Assembly: GCF_014203425.1 (NCBI RefSeq) | Contig: NZ_JACHJC010000001.1 | Location: 2,480,001 to 2,544,000, forward strand | Direction of reading: 5' to 3' | DNA: 64,000 nucleotides | Origin: Micromonospora echinospora | GTDB lineage: Bacteria; Actinomycetota; Actinomycetes; Mycobacteriales; Micromonosporaceae | In this document: positions 8,086 through 15,843 of the stretch, piece by piece | How positions within the stretch are numbered: the stretch's first letter is position 1 | Layout: the number at the start of each line of letters is the position of its first letter | Notes under the pieces: generated by a model | Databases searched by the model: none | Told to the model about the DNA's origin: nothing | Seen by the model: the letters and a program-made list of their open reading frames with translations, nothing else | Translations under genes and position numbers: made by a program

Positions 8086-10311
8086 GTGACCGACAGTTCG
8101 ACCCCTCACCCGCCAAGGCACGATACCTTCCGCCTGCTGCTCGAGTTGGCGTTTGGCACCCTGTCAGATACCGATCCGGTCGTCGTGACTACGAACGACG
8201 AGATGACCGCACATCTGAAACACGAGTGGCGGTCGTGCCTAGCCGAATCTGCAGGCGAGCTCCCGGACATCGCGAACACCATGCTCGGGACCGCTCCCGT
8301 ACTCTTGATTCCGCCATGGTCGCGATCCTCTGACACTCTGGCGGCCGCAGCGGAGGGTCCATTGCGTTCGGCTCACGAGATTGCGGTAGCTGGAATCCGG
8401 CCCGAGGGTGATGATGCCCTATTGGCTGCCTTGCTGCCCGCCAGCGCTCTAACCTCTCCCCGATGCCGGGAGTTCCGCGAGATCGTCGATTACTCCTGGC
8501 AACCTTGCCTGGTCATCTTCGCAGCGGGAGTCTTCGACGGGGTGCATCAGCTGTTCGACACGGCCGCGGTGTTCTGGCGACCGCGGTCGTCAGAGGGCCA
8601 GCCCCTCAAGCTCTTCAGGTTCCCAGGGCGCGAGGATGAGAAGGCGGTGGAGAGCGACTTCCGCAGGCTCCTTAGCCGTGCGAGTGGCACGGGAAAGTTC
8701 GGCTACGTCCTGCCCGGCCCTCCCGGATCGGGCGAAAGCCTGTCCATCGAGCTGCACGATCCCGCCACCACCGCTCGCTGGTCAGAACTCGACGCATGGG
8801 GAGCGACAGTTCCTATGAAGGACTTGTTCGCGTTCCCGGCACCAGCTCTCCATCGAACTGCACACCGTCATCTGCTTCATGATCAGCGGCAGGACGGATC
8901 TGTGCGGGTCGTGGCGGCGCGAGACCTCAGGCACGACGGCACCTTAGCTGGCCTCGACGACTCCTCCCGGTGGGCCGAGGTTCCCCCGGACCGGCAACTG
9001 CGAGCGGGAGACGTCCTGCTCCGGCGGATGTTCCCACCACGGGCGCGAGGCAATCTGGTCGTCGTAGAGGTGGCCAGCGAGGACTTGCCCTTGGCCGCAG
9101 ACGACAGCGTGGTGACGCTTCGCGCCAGCGGGCACCTAGGTGGTCCACAACGCCTCGTCGCTGTTCTGTTCCTCCGCTCGCCGCTTGTCCGGAAGTGGGC
9201 CGTCGGACTCTCGGTCGCCAATCTCACCGCGTCGGTTCTGCGAGACCTGCCCATTCCGCAGCCGGATACGGCGCTGGCCGTGACGATCGAGGGCCTTGAA
9301 GCCGCTAGATCCCAGTTGGAGAGCTGGAAGGACGAGTCCGAAGCGTTGCTCGCATCCGTTTTCGAGGAAGAGAGCGCAGTCACGGCGAGGCGCCGCCTAC
9401 TGGAGTCCGGGCGCCAGCTGCGCATGCGTGTGGACGCGGCGGCGTTGCTGGACGACTTCAGCCATCGGGTACGGACCCGCTATCCGCACCCGATCGCTTA
9501 CCGCTGGAGCGAGGTGCAGGTCCACCTCTCCAGGGGCGCCGATGAGGCGGCCTACGAAGCCATTGTGGAGACCGCGGAGGTGCTGCTGTGTTACACCGCG
9601 CTCGCTGTTTTGTCGCTGTCTCGGGGTGCAGGTCTTCGCTTGGGGGCGGTCGACGGCATCCGGGGTAGGCTGTCACGGGGAGGAAGCCACGGGCCCGGCT
9701 TCGGGGACTGGGCTGCCATCCTTAACGAGGCAGCGGAGAGCAAGGCGTTTCGGCGCGTACCCGACGGAGACCCACTCAAGGACTTCAGCCGCGTCTTCTC
9801 CGACCCGGAAGCGGCATCTGCCCGCCAGCGCCTAGCCGCACGACGCAACGCCAAGTCGCATCTCCGACGTGTCGACGCCCTTGACCTTCCGTCCGCCATC
9901 GACGAAGCGCATGCCGACCTGATGACTCTGCTGGAACACGCGTCTTTCCTCGCGGACCTACCCCTGGTGCACGTCACGGGCATTCGCTGGGACACCCTCC
10001 GGGGAACCGCCGAAGTGGATTACCAAGAGCTCATGGGTGACAACGCGCTGGTGCCGGGCCAACAGCGCCCTTATTCCAGCAGTGGCCTGGAGATCGGCAG
10101 CCTGTACCTGGCGAACGAGGACGGGCAGCTGCATCTACTCCGCCCCTTCCTGCTTCGACGCCGCTGTCCCATCTGCCGCAGCTGGGAAACTTTTCACGTC
10201 GACAACACCCCAGACGCCTCGTCTGTGACGGTCAAGAGCCTGGAACGCGGCCATACGGACACGGATCCATCACTGCGGCAGGTGCTCGAGCACGTGGGAC
10301 TTGTCGAATAG
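8086..10311 (+). CDS. Large protein with a restriction-specificity (HsdS/TRD)-like region; no methylase motif
   Basis: The 741-residue product starts at GTG 8086. Residues about 100-150 (LLAALLPASALTSPRCREFR) resemble the region that follows the catalytic core in N6-adenine methylases. Residues about 270-390 resemble a target-recognition domain: RQLRAGDVLLRRMFPPRARG, AVLFLRSPLVRKWAVG and SVLRDLPIPQP are the usual landmarks of HsdS and of methylase C-termini. A helical segment (395-430) follows. A CPIC pair lies near residue 693. No NPPY or SAM-binding motif and no nuclease motif is visible, so it would be a DNA-recognition scaffold at most. It is flanked by a membrane-tethered protein and a DUF6236-like protein. 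The resemblance is by eye. Confidence 0.6.
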   Translation: MTDSSTPHPPRHDTFRLLLELAFGTLSDTDPVVVTTNDEMTAHLKHEWRSCLAESAGELPDIANTMLGTAPVLLIPPWSRSSDTLAAAAEGPLRSAHEIAVAGIRPEGDDALLAALLPASALTSPRCREFREIVDYSWQPCLVIFAAGVFDGVHQLFDTAAVFWRPRSSEGQPLKLFRFPGREDEKAVESDFRRLLSRASGTGKFGYVLPGPPGSGESLSIELHDPATTARWSELDAWGATVPMKDLFAFPAPALHRTAHRHLLHDQRQDGSVRVVAARDLRHDGTLAGLDDSSRWAEVPPDRQLRAGDVLLRRMFPPRARGNLVVVEVASEDLPLAADDSVVTLRASGHLGGPQRLVAVLFLRSPLVRKWAVGLSVANLTASVLRDLPIPQPDTALAVTIEGLEAARSQLESWKDESEALLASVFEEESAVTARRRLLESGRQLRMRVDAAALLDDFSHRVRTRYPHPIAYRWSEVQVHLSRGADEAAYEAIVETAEVLLCYTALAVLSLSRGAGLRLGAVDGIRGRLSRGGSHGPGFGDWAAILNEAAESKAFRRVPDGDPLKDFSRVFSDPEAASARQRLAARRNAKSHLRRVDALDLPSAIDEAHADLMTLLEHASFLADLPLVHVTGIRWDTLRGTAEVDYQELMGDNALVPGQQRPYSSSGLEIGSLYLANEDGQLHLLRPFLLRRRCPICRSWETFHVDNTPDASSVTVKSLERGHTDTDPSLRQVLEHVGLVE

Positions 10312-10465
10312 CTGTTAAGAGGGCATCCGCGCCGTGTAGCGGCTATTAACATTCGGCCGTGGCAGGGGGTGGCGACGGTCGTTGCAGGATTATAGTTTTC
10401 GCTGCGCTGGAGCAATCTTGTGCGTGCGGCGCTAGATCTCTTCGCATCAAACGTCGCGAGTTGCC

Positions 10466-11251
10466 GTGGAGGTCGGCTTGGCCGGGATGTTGTACTACCC
10501 GTTCGCGAATGCGCCGGTGCACGTGCTGCAGCAGGCGATCTTGTACTGGGACGACCTCGCTACGGTTGTCGCACCTGGATGGGAGGAGCGACTGAGCAGA
10601 CAGATGAAGGAGGTCCAAGACGCGGGGCTTTATCGGCCCCTCGAAGCGGACCGAGCATTCGGGCCCTTCGAGCTCCATGAGATCGAGACCGACCTTCGCC
10701 AAGCTCTGAAGCAAGTTCCGGACCACGCACTGAGGCCGCCAGCTGAACCGCCAAACGGCGAGTTCAGCACGCTTCATGTGGACAAGCTGCATGAGAGCGT
10801 CGTGGAAGAGTTGCTACACCAGAAGTTGGTGTATGCCCACCCGCACAGCCCCTCGCGGCTGGTGGCCGCGCCAGCCTTGCTGAACGTCGTCGTCAGCCTC
10901 ATCGCACGCCGCATCGCCGCGGACATCAATGCTCAAGAAGGCTGCACTGGACCACACGGGCTCCGTCCTCATACTGACATCACCGCAGCGCATCGGCTTG
11001 GCACCGTCCCGACTTCCCGCCACGATGTCACGGCGTGCTGGGAGGTCAATCTGGGCCCACTCCTACCGGTACCACGCGACGAGGTCATGATCGGTGATCT
11101 CGTGCGCTTCAGGACAAAGTACGACGACGAGCGGAGAAGAATGATGCTCGCGATCGACGACCTCCTCCACCGGCTCAAGCAAGCTGACCGTCACCCGCAA
11201 GACGCTCTTCGCCTCCTAGGGCCTGTATCAAAGTCTCCGTGGCCGCGATGA
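10466..11251 (+). CDS. DUF6236-like protein
   Basis: The likely start is GTG 10466 (GTGGAGGTCGGC), with ATG 10487 as an alternative. The N-terminus GMLYYPFANAPVHVLQQAIL, then YWDDLATVVAPGWE, matches the opening of DUF6236 proteins (LYYPF...ALYWD..A.IVP). The protein is 261 residues, mostly helical, without membrane segments. The last residues (LLGPVSKSPWPR) are encoded by a sequence resembling an IS5 terminus, so the natural C-terminus may have been replaced. Function unknown; members often occur in variable genomic islands. It is 154 bases from the upstream gene, so it may have its own promoter. Confidence 0.6.
   Translation: MEVGLAGMLYYPFANAPVHVLQQAILYWDDLATVVAPGWEERLSRQMKEVQDAGLYRPLEADRAFGPFELHEIETDLRQALKQVPDHALRPPAEPPNGEFSTLHVDKLHESVVEELLHQKLVYAHPHSPSRLVAAPALLNVVVSLIARRIAADINAQEGCTGPHGLRPHTDITAAHRLGTVPTSRHDVTACWEVNLGPLLPVPRDEVMIGDLVRFRTKYDDERRRMMLAIDDLLHRLKQADRHPQDALRLLGPVSKSPWPR
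11218..11236 (+). repeat. Solo IS5-type terminus
   Basis: AGGGCCTGTATCAAAGTCT resembles the ends of the IS5 copy at 11851 (AGGGCCTGTGTTGAAG) and 12893 (AGGGCCTGTGTCGAAG), and like them is preceded by CT. No transposase remnant accompanies it. Confidence 0.4.
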
Positions 11252-11295
11252 GGTATCTACGTGCGTCAGTGATCGCTATCAGCGGGTGAGGGCGG

Positions 11296-11838
11296 TCAGC
11301 CGGGACGGCCTGGCGCGATGTAGCGCAACGCAAGGAACGAACCGTACTGGTTGGTCTCAGCCAAGGTCCACGGGGTGAATGCCCTCGCATGCAACAGTCG
11401 GGTGCCGGAGCCGACCAGGACTGGCGCGACGCCGATGTGCAGCTCGTCGACGAGGTCGGCCTGCACGAACTGGGTGGCAAGCTTTTCACCGCCGAGGATC
11501 CATACGTTCTTTCCCTTGGCCGCCTCGACCAGCTGCGGGTGCACGTCGGCTACGTCTGAAGCGGTGAAACGAAGGTCAGCGCCATCGTGGTGGGGCAGGG
11601 TGCGATGCGTAAAGACCCAGGTAGGCCGGTCACCATAGAACCAGGGGGCGTTGTGGCGACAAATGAACTCGTACGACCGCGACCCCATCGCGATCGCACC
11701 TACCTCGTCGAAGAACCGCTCGTAGCGCCGCCGTTTGCCCTCCAGGTTGCTGAACTGGGAAAGCCAGTCGAGCTGTTCGGCGGGTTCGGCGATGTACCCA
11801 TCGATGCTCATGGCGACGAAGTACTGCGTCAGGGCCAT
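11296..11838 (-). CDS. Dihydrofolate reductase/RibD C-terminal-family protein
   Basis: The 180-residue protein starts MALTQYFVAMSIDGYIAEP, the classic opening of the RibD_C/DHFR-like family. NVWILGGEKLATQFVQADLV, then DELHIGVAPVLVGSGTRLL, gives the glycine motif and C-terminal strand set used to bind NADPH. It is probably a cytoplasmic NADPH-dependent reductase of unknown substrate; many actinomycete paralogues are unlinked to folate or riboflavin synthesis. It is a single gene, with the IS5 copy beginning 12 bases beyond its start, so its promoter may be disrupted by or located inside that element. Confidence 0.85.
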   Translation of the reverse strand: MALTQYFVAMSIDGYIAEPAEQLDWLSQFSNLEGKRRRYERFFDEVGAIAMGSRSYEFICRHNAPWFYGDRPTWVFTHRTLPHHDGADLRFTASDVADVHPQLVEAAKGKNVWILGGEKLATQFVQADLVDELHIGVAPVLVGSGTRLLHARAFTPWTLAETNQYGSFLALRYIAPGRPG

Positions 11839-11939
11839 ACACGAGACACTAGGGCCTGTGTTGAAGGCGGTGCCAGGGTTTGATCGGGCTTGAGGATCTT
11901 CGCGTGTCGGAGATCGAGATATGGCGAGGCCTCCGGTAG

Positions 11940-12425
11940 ATGGTTAACGACCAAGAAAAACCGGCGACCACCGGAGACCTCGTGGACACCCTCGCGGTGA
12001 CGAGGCGGTTCGACCTGACCGACGCGCAGTGGGCGACGCTGGAGCCGCTGCTGCCAGCGCCGAAACGGCCGGGTCGACCGTCGTTGTGGAGCAGACGGCA
12101 GCTGATCGACGGGATCCGGTGGCGGATCCGGGTGGGCGCCCCGTGGCGGGACGTGCCTCCGCAGTACGGCTCCTGGTCGGCGGTGTACGCGTTGTTCCGC
12201 AGGTGGCAACACGATGGGACCTGGAAGCAGGTGCTGACTGCGTTGCAGGCCGTGGCTGATGCGGCCGGGCGGATCACCTGGGACGTGTCCGTGGACTCGA
12301 CCAGCGCCCGCGCCCATCAGCACGCTGCCGGGGCGAGGAAAAGGGGGATCTGCAGGCCGAACCACCCGGCGGTGTCACGGTTGAGCCGGCTGATCACGCC
12401 CTCGGCCGCTCCCGCGGCGGTTTGA
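11940..12425 (+). CDS. IS5/IS427-type transposase, first reading frame
   Basis: The first frame has the DUF4096-type N-terminus FDLTDAQWATLEPLLPAPKR, then LWSRRQLIDGIRWRIRVGAPWRDVP, and the first catalytic aspartate in WDVSVDSTSARAHQH. After about residue 140 the true coding moves to the second frame, where DHALGRSRGGLTTKLHL begins; this split is normal for IS427 elements, which make the full protein by ribosomal frameshifting. Confidence 0.85.
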   Translation: MVNDQEKPATTGDLVDTLAVTRRFDLTDAQWATLEPLLPAPKRPGRPSLWSRRQLIDGIRWRIRVGAPWRDVPPQYGSWSAVYALFRRWQHDGTWKQVLTALQAVADAAGRITWDVSVDSTSARAHQHAAGARKRGICRPNHPAVSRLSRLITPSAAPAAV

Positions 12426-12873
12426 CCACGAAGCTGCACCTGGGCTGCGAGCAGGGACAGAAACCCCTCGCCGTCGTGCTGACCGCCGGACACCGCGGCG
12501 ACAGCCCACAGTTCATCCCGGTCCTGGCCGCCATCCGCGTTCCCCGCCTGCTCACAGGCCGCCCGAGGACCCGACCGGACCGCGTCCTGGCCGACAAGGC
12601 GTACACGTCGAAAGCCAACAGGGCCTACCTGCGCCGACGGGGCATCGCCGCGACGATCCCGAGCAAAGCCGACCAAGACGCCCACCGGCGAGCCAAGGGA
12701 TCCAAGGGCGGCCGGCCACCAGCCTTCGACCCCCACCTCTACCAGCAACGTCACGCCGTGGAGTGCGGCATCAACCACTCAAGCGCAACCGGGCCGTGGC
12801 CACCCGCTTCGACAAGCTCGCCGTGCGCTACGAGGCCACCATCCATCTCGCCGCCATCAACGAGTGGCTGTGA
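12392..12873 (+). pseudogene. IS5/IS427-type transposase, second reading frame, broken near its end
   Basis: The frame carries GRSRGGLTTKLHLGCEQGQK, the second DDE region RVLADKAYTSKANRAYLRRR and HAVECGIN. After GIN (near 12775) the frame is wrong: the expected continuation LKRNRAVATRFDKLAVRYEA and AAINEWL to TGA 12873 is present but in another frame, showing a single-base loss. The C-terminal DDE glutamate is just before this point. The copy is therefore probably inactive unless the lesion is a sequencing error. Confidence 0.75.
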
Positions 12874-12893
12874 CCGACTTCGACACAGGCCCT

Positions 12894-12960
12894 AGAACGT
12901 GAACTGGTTGACGCGGCGGCTGACCTTGATGCCGCCGCGCGGAGCACGAGGTGGGGCTGG
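12894..12960. other. Short spacer, nothing recognised
   Basis: Bases between the IS5 right end and the next remnant; no site recognised. Confidence 0.3.
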
Positions 12961-13173
12961 TTGACCCGTCCACTTGCAGCTTTTGTCGCCGTTGCTGCCG
13001 GCTACGGAGCGGCAGCCCAGCCAGACCTCAACGTTCCACTCTTGGCTCTCTCCGGCGGAGCCGTCAACGTCGCAACCACACGGATGCGACGTGATGTCAG
13101 TGGAAGGGCTGCGAGCTATACATACCTACATCAAGCGCAGAGACTTCTTCGTGAATCTGCAGGGCAGGGCTGA
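12961..13173 (+). pseudogene. C-terminal fragment of a membrane protein
   Basis: About 70 residues contain a hydrophobic helix (LAAFVAVAAGYGAAAQPDL), then LLALSGGAVNVATTRMRRD and an amphipathic end YLHQAQRLLRESAGQG. The composition is protein-like, but no proper start is seen; it probably lost its 5' part when the neighbouring IS5 arrived. No family recognised. The bases from 13,174 to 13,550 hold nothing I can support. Confidence 0.35.
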
Positions 13174-13552
13174 TGCGTTCGAGCGGATCAGCTAGCCTGC
13201 CCCTGCGCCGGGTCGTTGTTCAGCGGAGGACCTTGATGACCGCTTGCACCGTGATCACGGCGCAATTGAACTCGATGTCACCCACGCATACCCGATTCAA
13301 GGTCGAGGGCCGGCCCAAACCTCGGGTCAGCCCTCGACGCTGTACCGGACGGGTCCCCGTTAGCGGCCCGGGGGGCCCGGGAACCCGCGCAGTCCGGGTA
13401 GGGCGGCCGTCAACCGATCGGGATGGCGCCAACAACGCACAGCCCGAGGTGGGCATCGATTCGTGTCGATCACCCCGATATGAACGCCCACGGCAGCCAG
13501 CGAGATGGCTCCGCTGCACGTCTGGCTGATCCCAGGGAGGTTGGTGGTGGCG

Positions 13553-13660
13553 GGGAAGCGGAAGTGGGGTACGGCCAGGGGCGCCCCGACGGCGTCGCAG
13601 GTACGCAGCAGGGTGCCGAGATTCGCACCGTGCATCGGCCACAACGGGGCGGCGATCAGA
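13553..13660 (-). pseudogene. Fragment of a SpoU/TrmH-type RNA methyltransferase gene
   Basis: The translation DHLIAAPLWPMHGANLGTLL, then RTCDAVGAPLAVP, matches the conserved N-terminal strand of actinomycete TrmH-like proteins (WPMHG.NLGTLLRTCDAVGA..AVPR). A TGA stands immediately upstream, and the family likeness stops after AVP. Only about 35 residues survive, so it is a dead fragment. The flanking DNA up to 14,050 shows no gene. Confidence 0.45.
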
Positions 13661-14050
13661 TGGTCTCAACATCGGTGGGCGCGGCGTCGGCGGGCGGCCT
13701 GGATCTCTCGGCGGGGCCGTACCCGGATCGACGGGCTCACTGGACGGGAGCGCTCACGCTCCGAGGATCAACGTTGATGGGGGAGTGGTGCTTCGCGGCG
13801 CACCCGACCATCGACGAGTCGTTGGGAACAACGCGCATAGCGCGAGCCATCCTGCGGCCCATGTCAAGGCTGGGATCGGGCGTACTGATGCCTCTGGTCG
13901 GGAGTTGCAGGTGCGCTCCACAGTGGCTTACCGAAATTAACCGCGACCAGGCCTGCCGCAGTCGTCGGATAGCAGCCAGATGTCGCGGCGGGCGATGCGT
14001 CCCCAGCTGCCGTTCGGCCTGGCCGGCTGAGGGGTCTCGTGTTCGCCGGG

Positions 14051-14870
14051 TCAATAAGCGTCGGTCCGGCCCGGCCGCACGTGCTCGCCGATGTCGTGGA
14101 GGGCACGTCCCGCCGACCAGATCCGGTCGAACTCCTGCCGGAAGTGTCGGGTACGACTGCGGATCCCGGTCAGCCCGCAGCGTGAGTGTCGGCTCGACCC
14201 CGGCGGGGCGGTGCGAGTAGAGGTCGACCTGCATCTGGCCGTGCGGCTCGTCCGGGTCCACCAGGACGAGCCCGAACGCGGGCACGAAGCTCAGCAGACG
14301 GACCTCCACGCGCCCGGTGTGCCCGCGCTGACCGGCAAGGTAGGTGAGAAGGTCGATCGTCGGCCGGAGGCGGTGATGGAAGATCTCGGGGGTGTGCGGG
14401 ACGCCGGCGCGGCGGGCTGCCTCTTGGACCGCTTCGCTGTGCGGTTCCACCAACGCAATCCTGACCACCGCTCCCTGCTCGAGCCGGCGCTGCAGGACGA
14501 GGGCGTTGCTGCGCAACGTGCGGCCGAGGGTGACCCCGACGATTCGGATGTCGGTGGCGTGAGCCACTCCGAGGTCGGCCCCGGGAGCCGCCGTCGACAG
14601 CAGAAGGTCGGCTGACGGGCGGTCAAGTAGGCGTTCCCGGGTCGCCTCGACCAGCTCGGAGGCGGCGGCCAGTGCGGACACCTGAGCGCGGCCGTGCGAG
14701 GACTGCATGGCGACAAGGCCGAGGGTGGCGAGGGTGGCGGCGCCGAGGACGTCGGCGTCGACGACGCTGAACAGGCCCAGCAGACCGAGTGTCACCGACA
14801 CGAGCGAGGTGATGTAGGCGTCGAGCCGGATACCGATGCCCTTCGCTGAGATAGTCCGCAAGATTCGCAC
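14051..14870 (-). pseudogene. Two-TM membrane protein with a phosphatidylserine-synthase/PLD-like soluble domain, frameshifted near its end
   Basis: The start is GTG 14870, preceded by AGAGGA. Two hydrophobic helices (ITSLVSVTLGLLGLF and AATLATLGLVAM, about residues 18-55) are followed by a domain with DIRIVGVTLGRTLRSNALVL, VVRIALVEPHS and VRLLSFVPAFGLVLVDPDE. Near 14,150 a C-run (TACCCGACAC) shifts the frame: the natural end HFRQEFDRIWSAGRALHDIG to TGA 14051 is in the next frame, whereas the unshifted frame reads on through nonsense. It is either a recent pseudogene or a sequencing error. Exact function unknown; such proteins are frequent in actinomycetes beside Nudix and regulatory genes. 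Confidence 0.55.
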
Positions 14871-14999
14871 GTGGCCGTCCTCTGGAGGTTTTACACCCGG
14901 CCATCGGCGGCCGGGGCGGCGTTGACGGGTCGATGGGAACGTCACAGGCCGGACGGGGCAGTGCCGGCGGCCTCTGCATCGAAGATAGACGAGTTATTG

Positions 15000-15642
15000 T
15001 CAAAAGTACATGAAGCCTCGCGTTGAGGGATGCGGCAACGCCGTCGCGGTGTTCAGCAGGCGGATCACCGCGGGGTTGGTGCTGGGGCGCTCGCTGCGGA
15101 CGACCTCCCACACGGCGTGCAGTGCATCTCGGGCGAGAGCCCAGGACACCTCCCGTGGGCCGAGCCGGGGCAGTTCGACCAGGGTGTCACCGGGAGGGAT
15201 GGACGACAACCATCGCGCTCACCCGATGACCACCCGGTAGCTGTCGACTCCACCAGTTGACAGCGGTCGACAATGGGCCGATCGACCGACCGATGTAGAC
15301 GCCATCGCAGTGAATTCGGCCGTCGGGTGCGGCCCCGTACCACCCGCCGGGCCACGCCACCGACTCGACGAGGATCAGATGCCGCCCGCGACTGACGGCG
15401 TGCGGCAGCGGCGGCGCGCTTCCGTCTGCGGTGCGTATGCCCTGGAAGATCCGCACCCCGGGCAGGTCGGTCAGGCCGGCGAGCAGCATGGCGGTGCGGG
15501 TCGCCGTCTGGCGGGTGGTGGCGTAGATGGAGCGCAGCGAGCGGTGCTCGCCGTCGGCGACCACGTCGAGAGTGCCGTATGTGTGGCCATGCCTGCGCGA
15601 GGACGGCTCACTTCCGTCGTTGTGGCGGGTCGGGACATTCAT
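15000..15642 (-). pseudogene. NERD-like domain protein, frameshifted
   Basis: The first frame (start 15642) contains RHLILVESVAWPGGWYGAAP, then DGRIHCDGVYIGRS and VSAMVVVHPS. The second frame (stop 15000) continues PGDTLVELPRLGPREVSWAL and DALHAVWEVVRSER. The join is a C-run at about 15,195, so a one-base change breaks a single gene of about 210 residues. The layout, a conserved core with an E/D...W..G...V motif, recalls nuclease-related (NERD) domains, but catalytic residues are not clearly visible. Same orientation as the membrane protein at 14,051-14,870, 129 bases upstream of it. Confidence 0.45.
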
Positions 15643-15761
15643 ATGGCGGACCGGCCCTTTCGTCGCTCCGGTTACGGATGGCCGGTTGACGACTACCCAA
15701 GGCTATTTGGCCATGGGCAACTACCGATGCGCTTCCGTTTGGCTTCCGAAGATGCCGTGAA

Positions 15762-15783
15762 GCACCGCCGTGGTTGGCGGTGC
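15762..15783. terminator. Hairpin before the SARP gene
   Basis: GCACCGCC (15762-15769) pairs perfectly with GGCGGTGC (15776-15783) around a 6-nt loop. It lies in the 200-bp gap between the divergent NERD-like and SARP genes; it may be a terminator or a leader structure of the latter. Confidence 0.4.
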
Positions 15784-15843
15784 TCGATCTCTCCTCATAC
15801 CGTGCGTGAGCACGATTCCTCGATCCGTGAGGGGTGAGGCCGA

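Larger units (their letters stand above)
11851..12893 (+). mobile_element. IS5-family (IS427-like) insertion sequence
   Basis: Terminal inverted repeats AGGGCCTGTGTTGAAG (from 11851) and AGGGCCTGTGTCGAAG (reverse complement, ending 12893) bound a 1,043-bp element. The ends are flanked by CT on the left and AG on the right, compatible with a CTAG-type or TA target. It holds a two-frame transposase. Confidence 0.85.

Noticed and set aside
13737..14050. C-terminal extension of the 14,051 membrane protein to 13,737
   Set aside because: The extension is out of frame with the natural end and reads as low-complexity; the proper stop is 14051 in the neighbouring frame.
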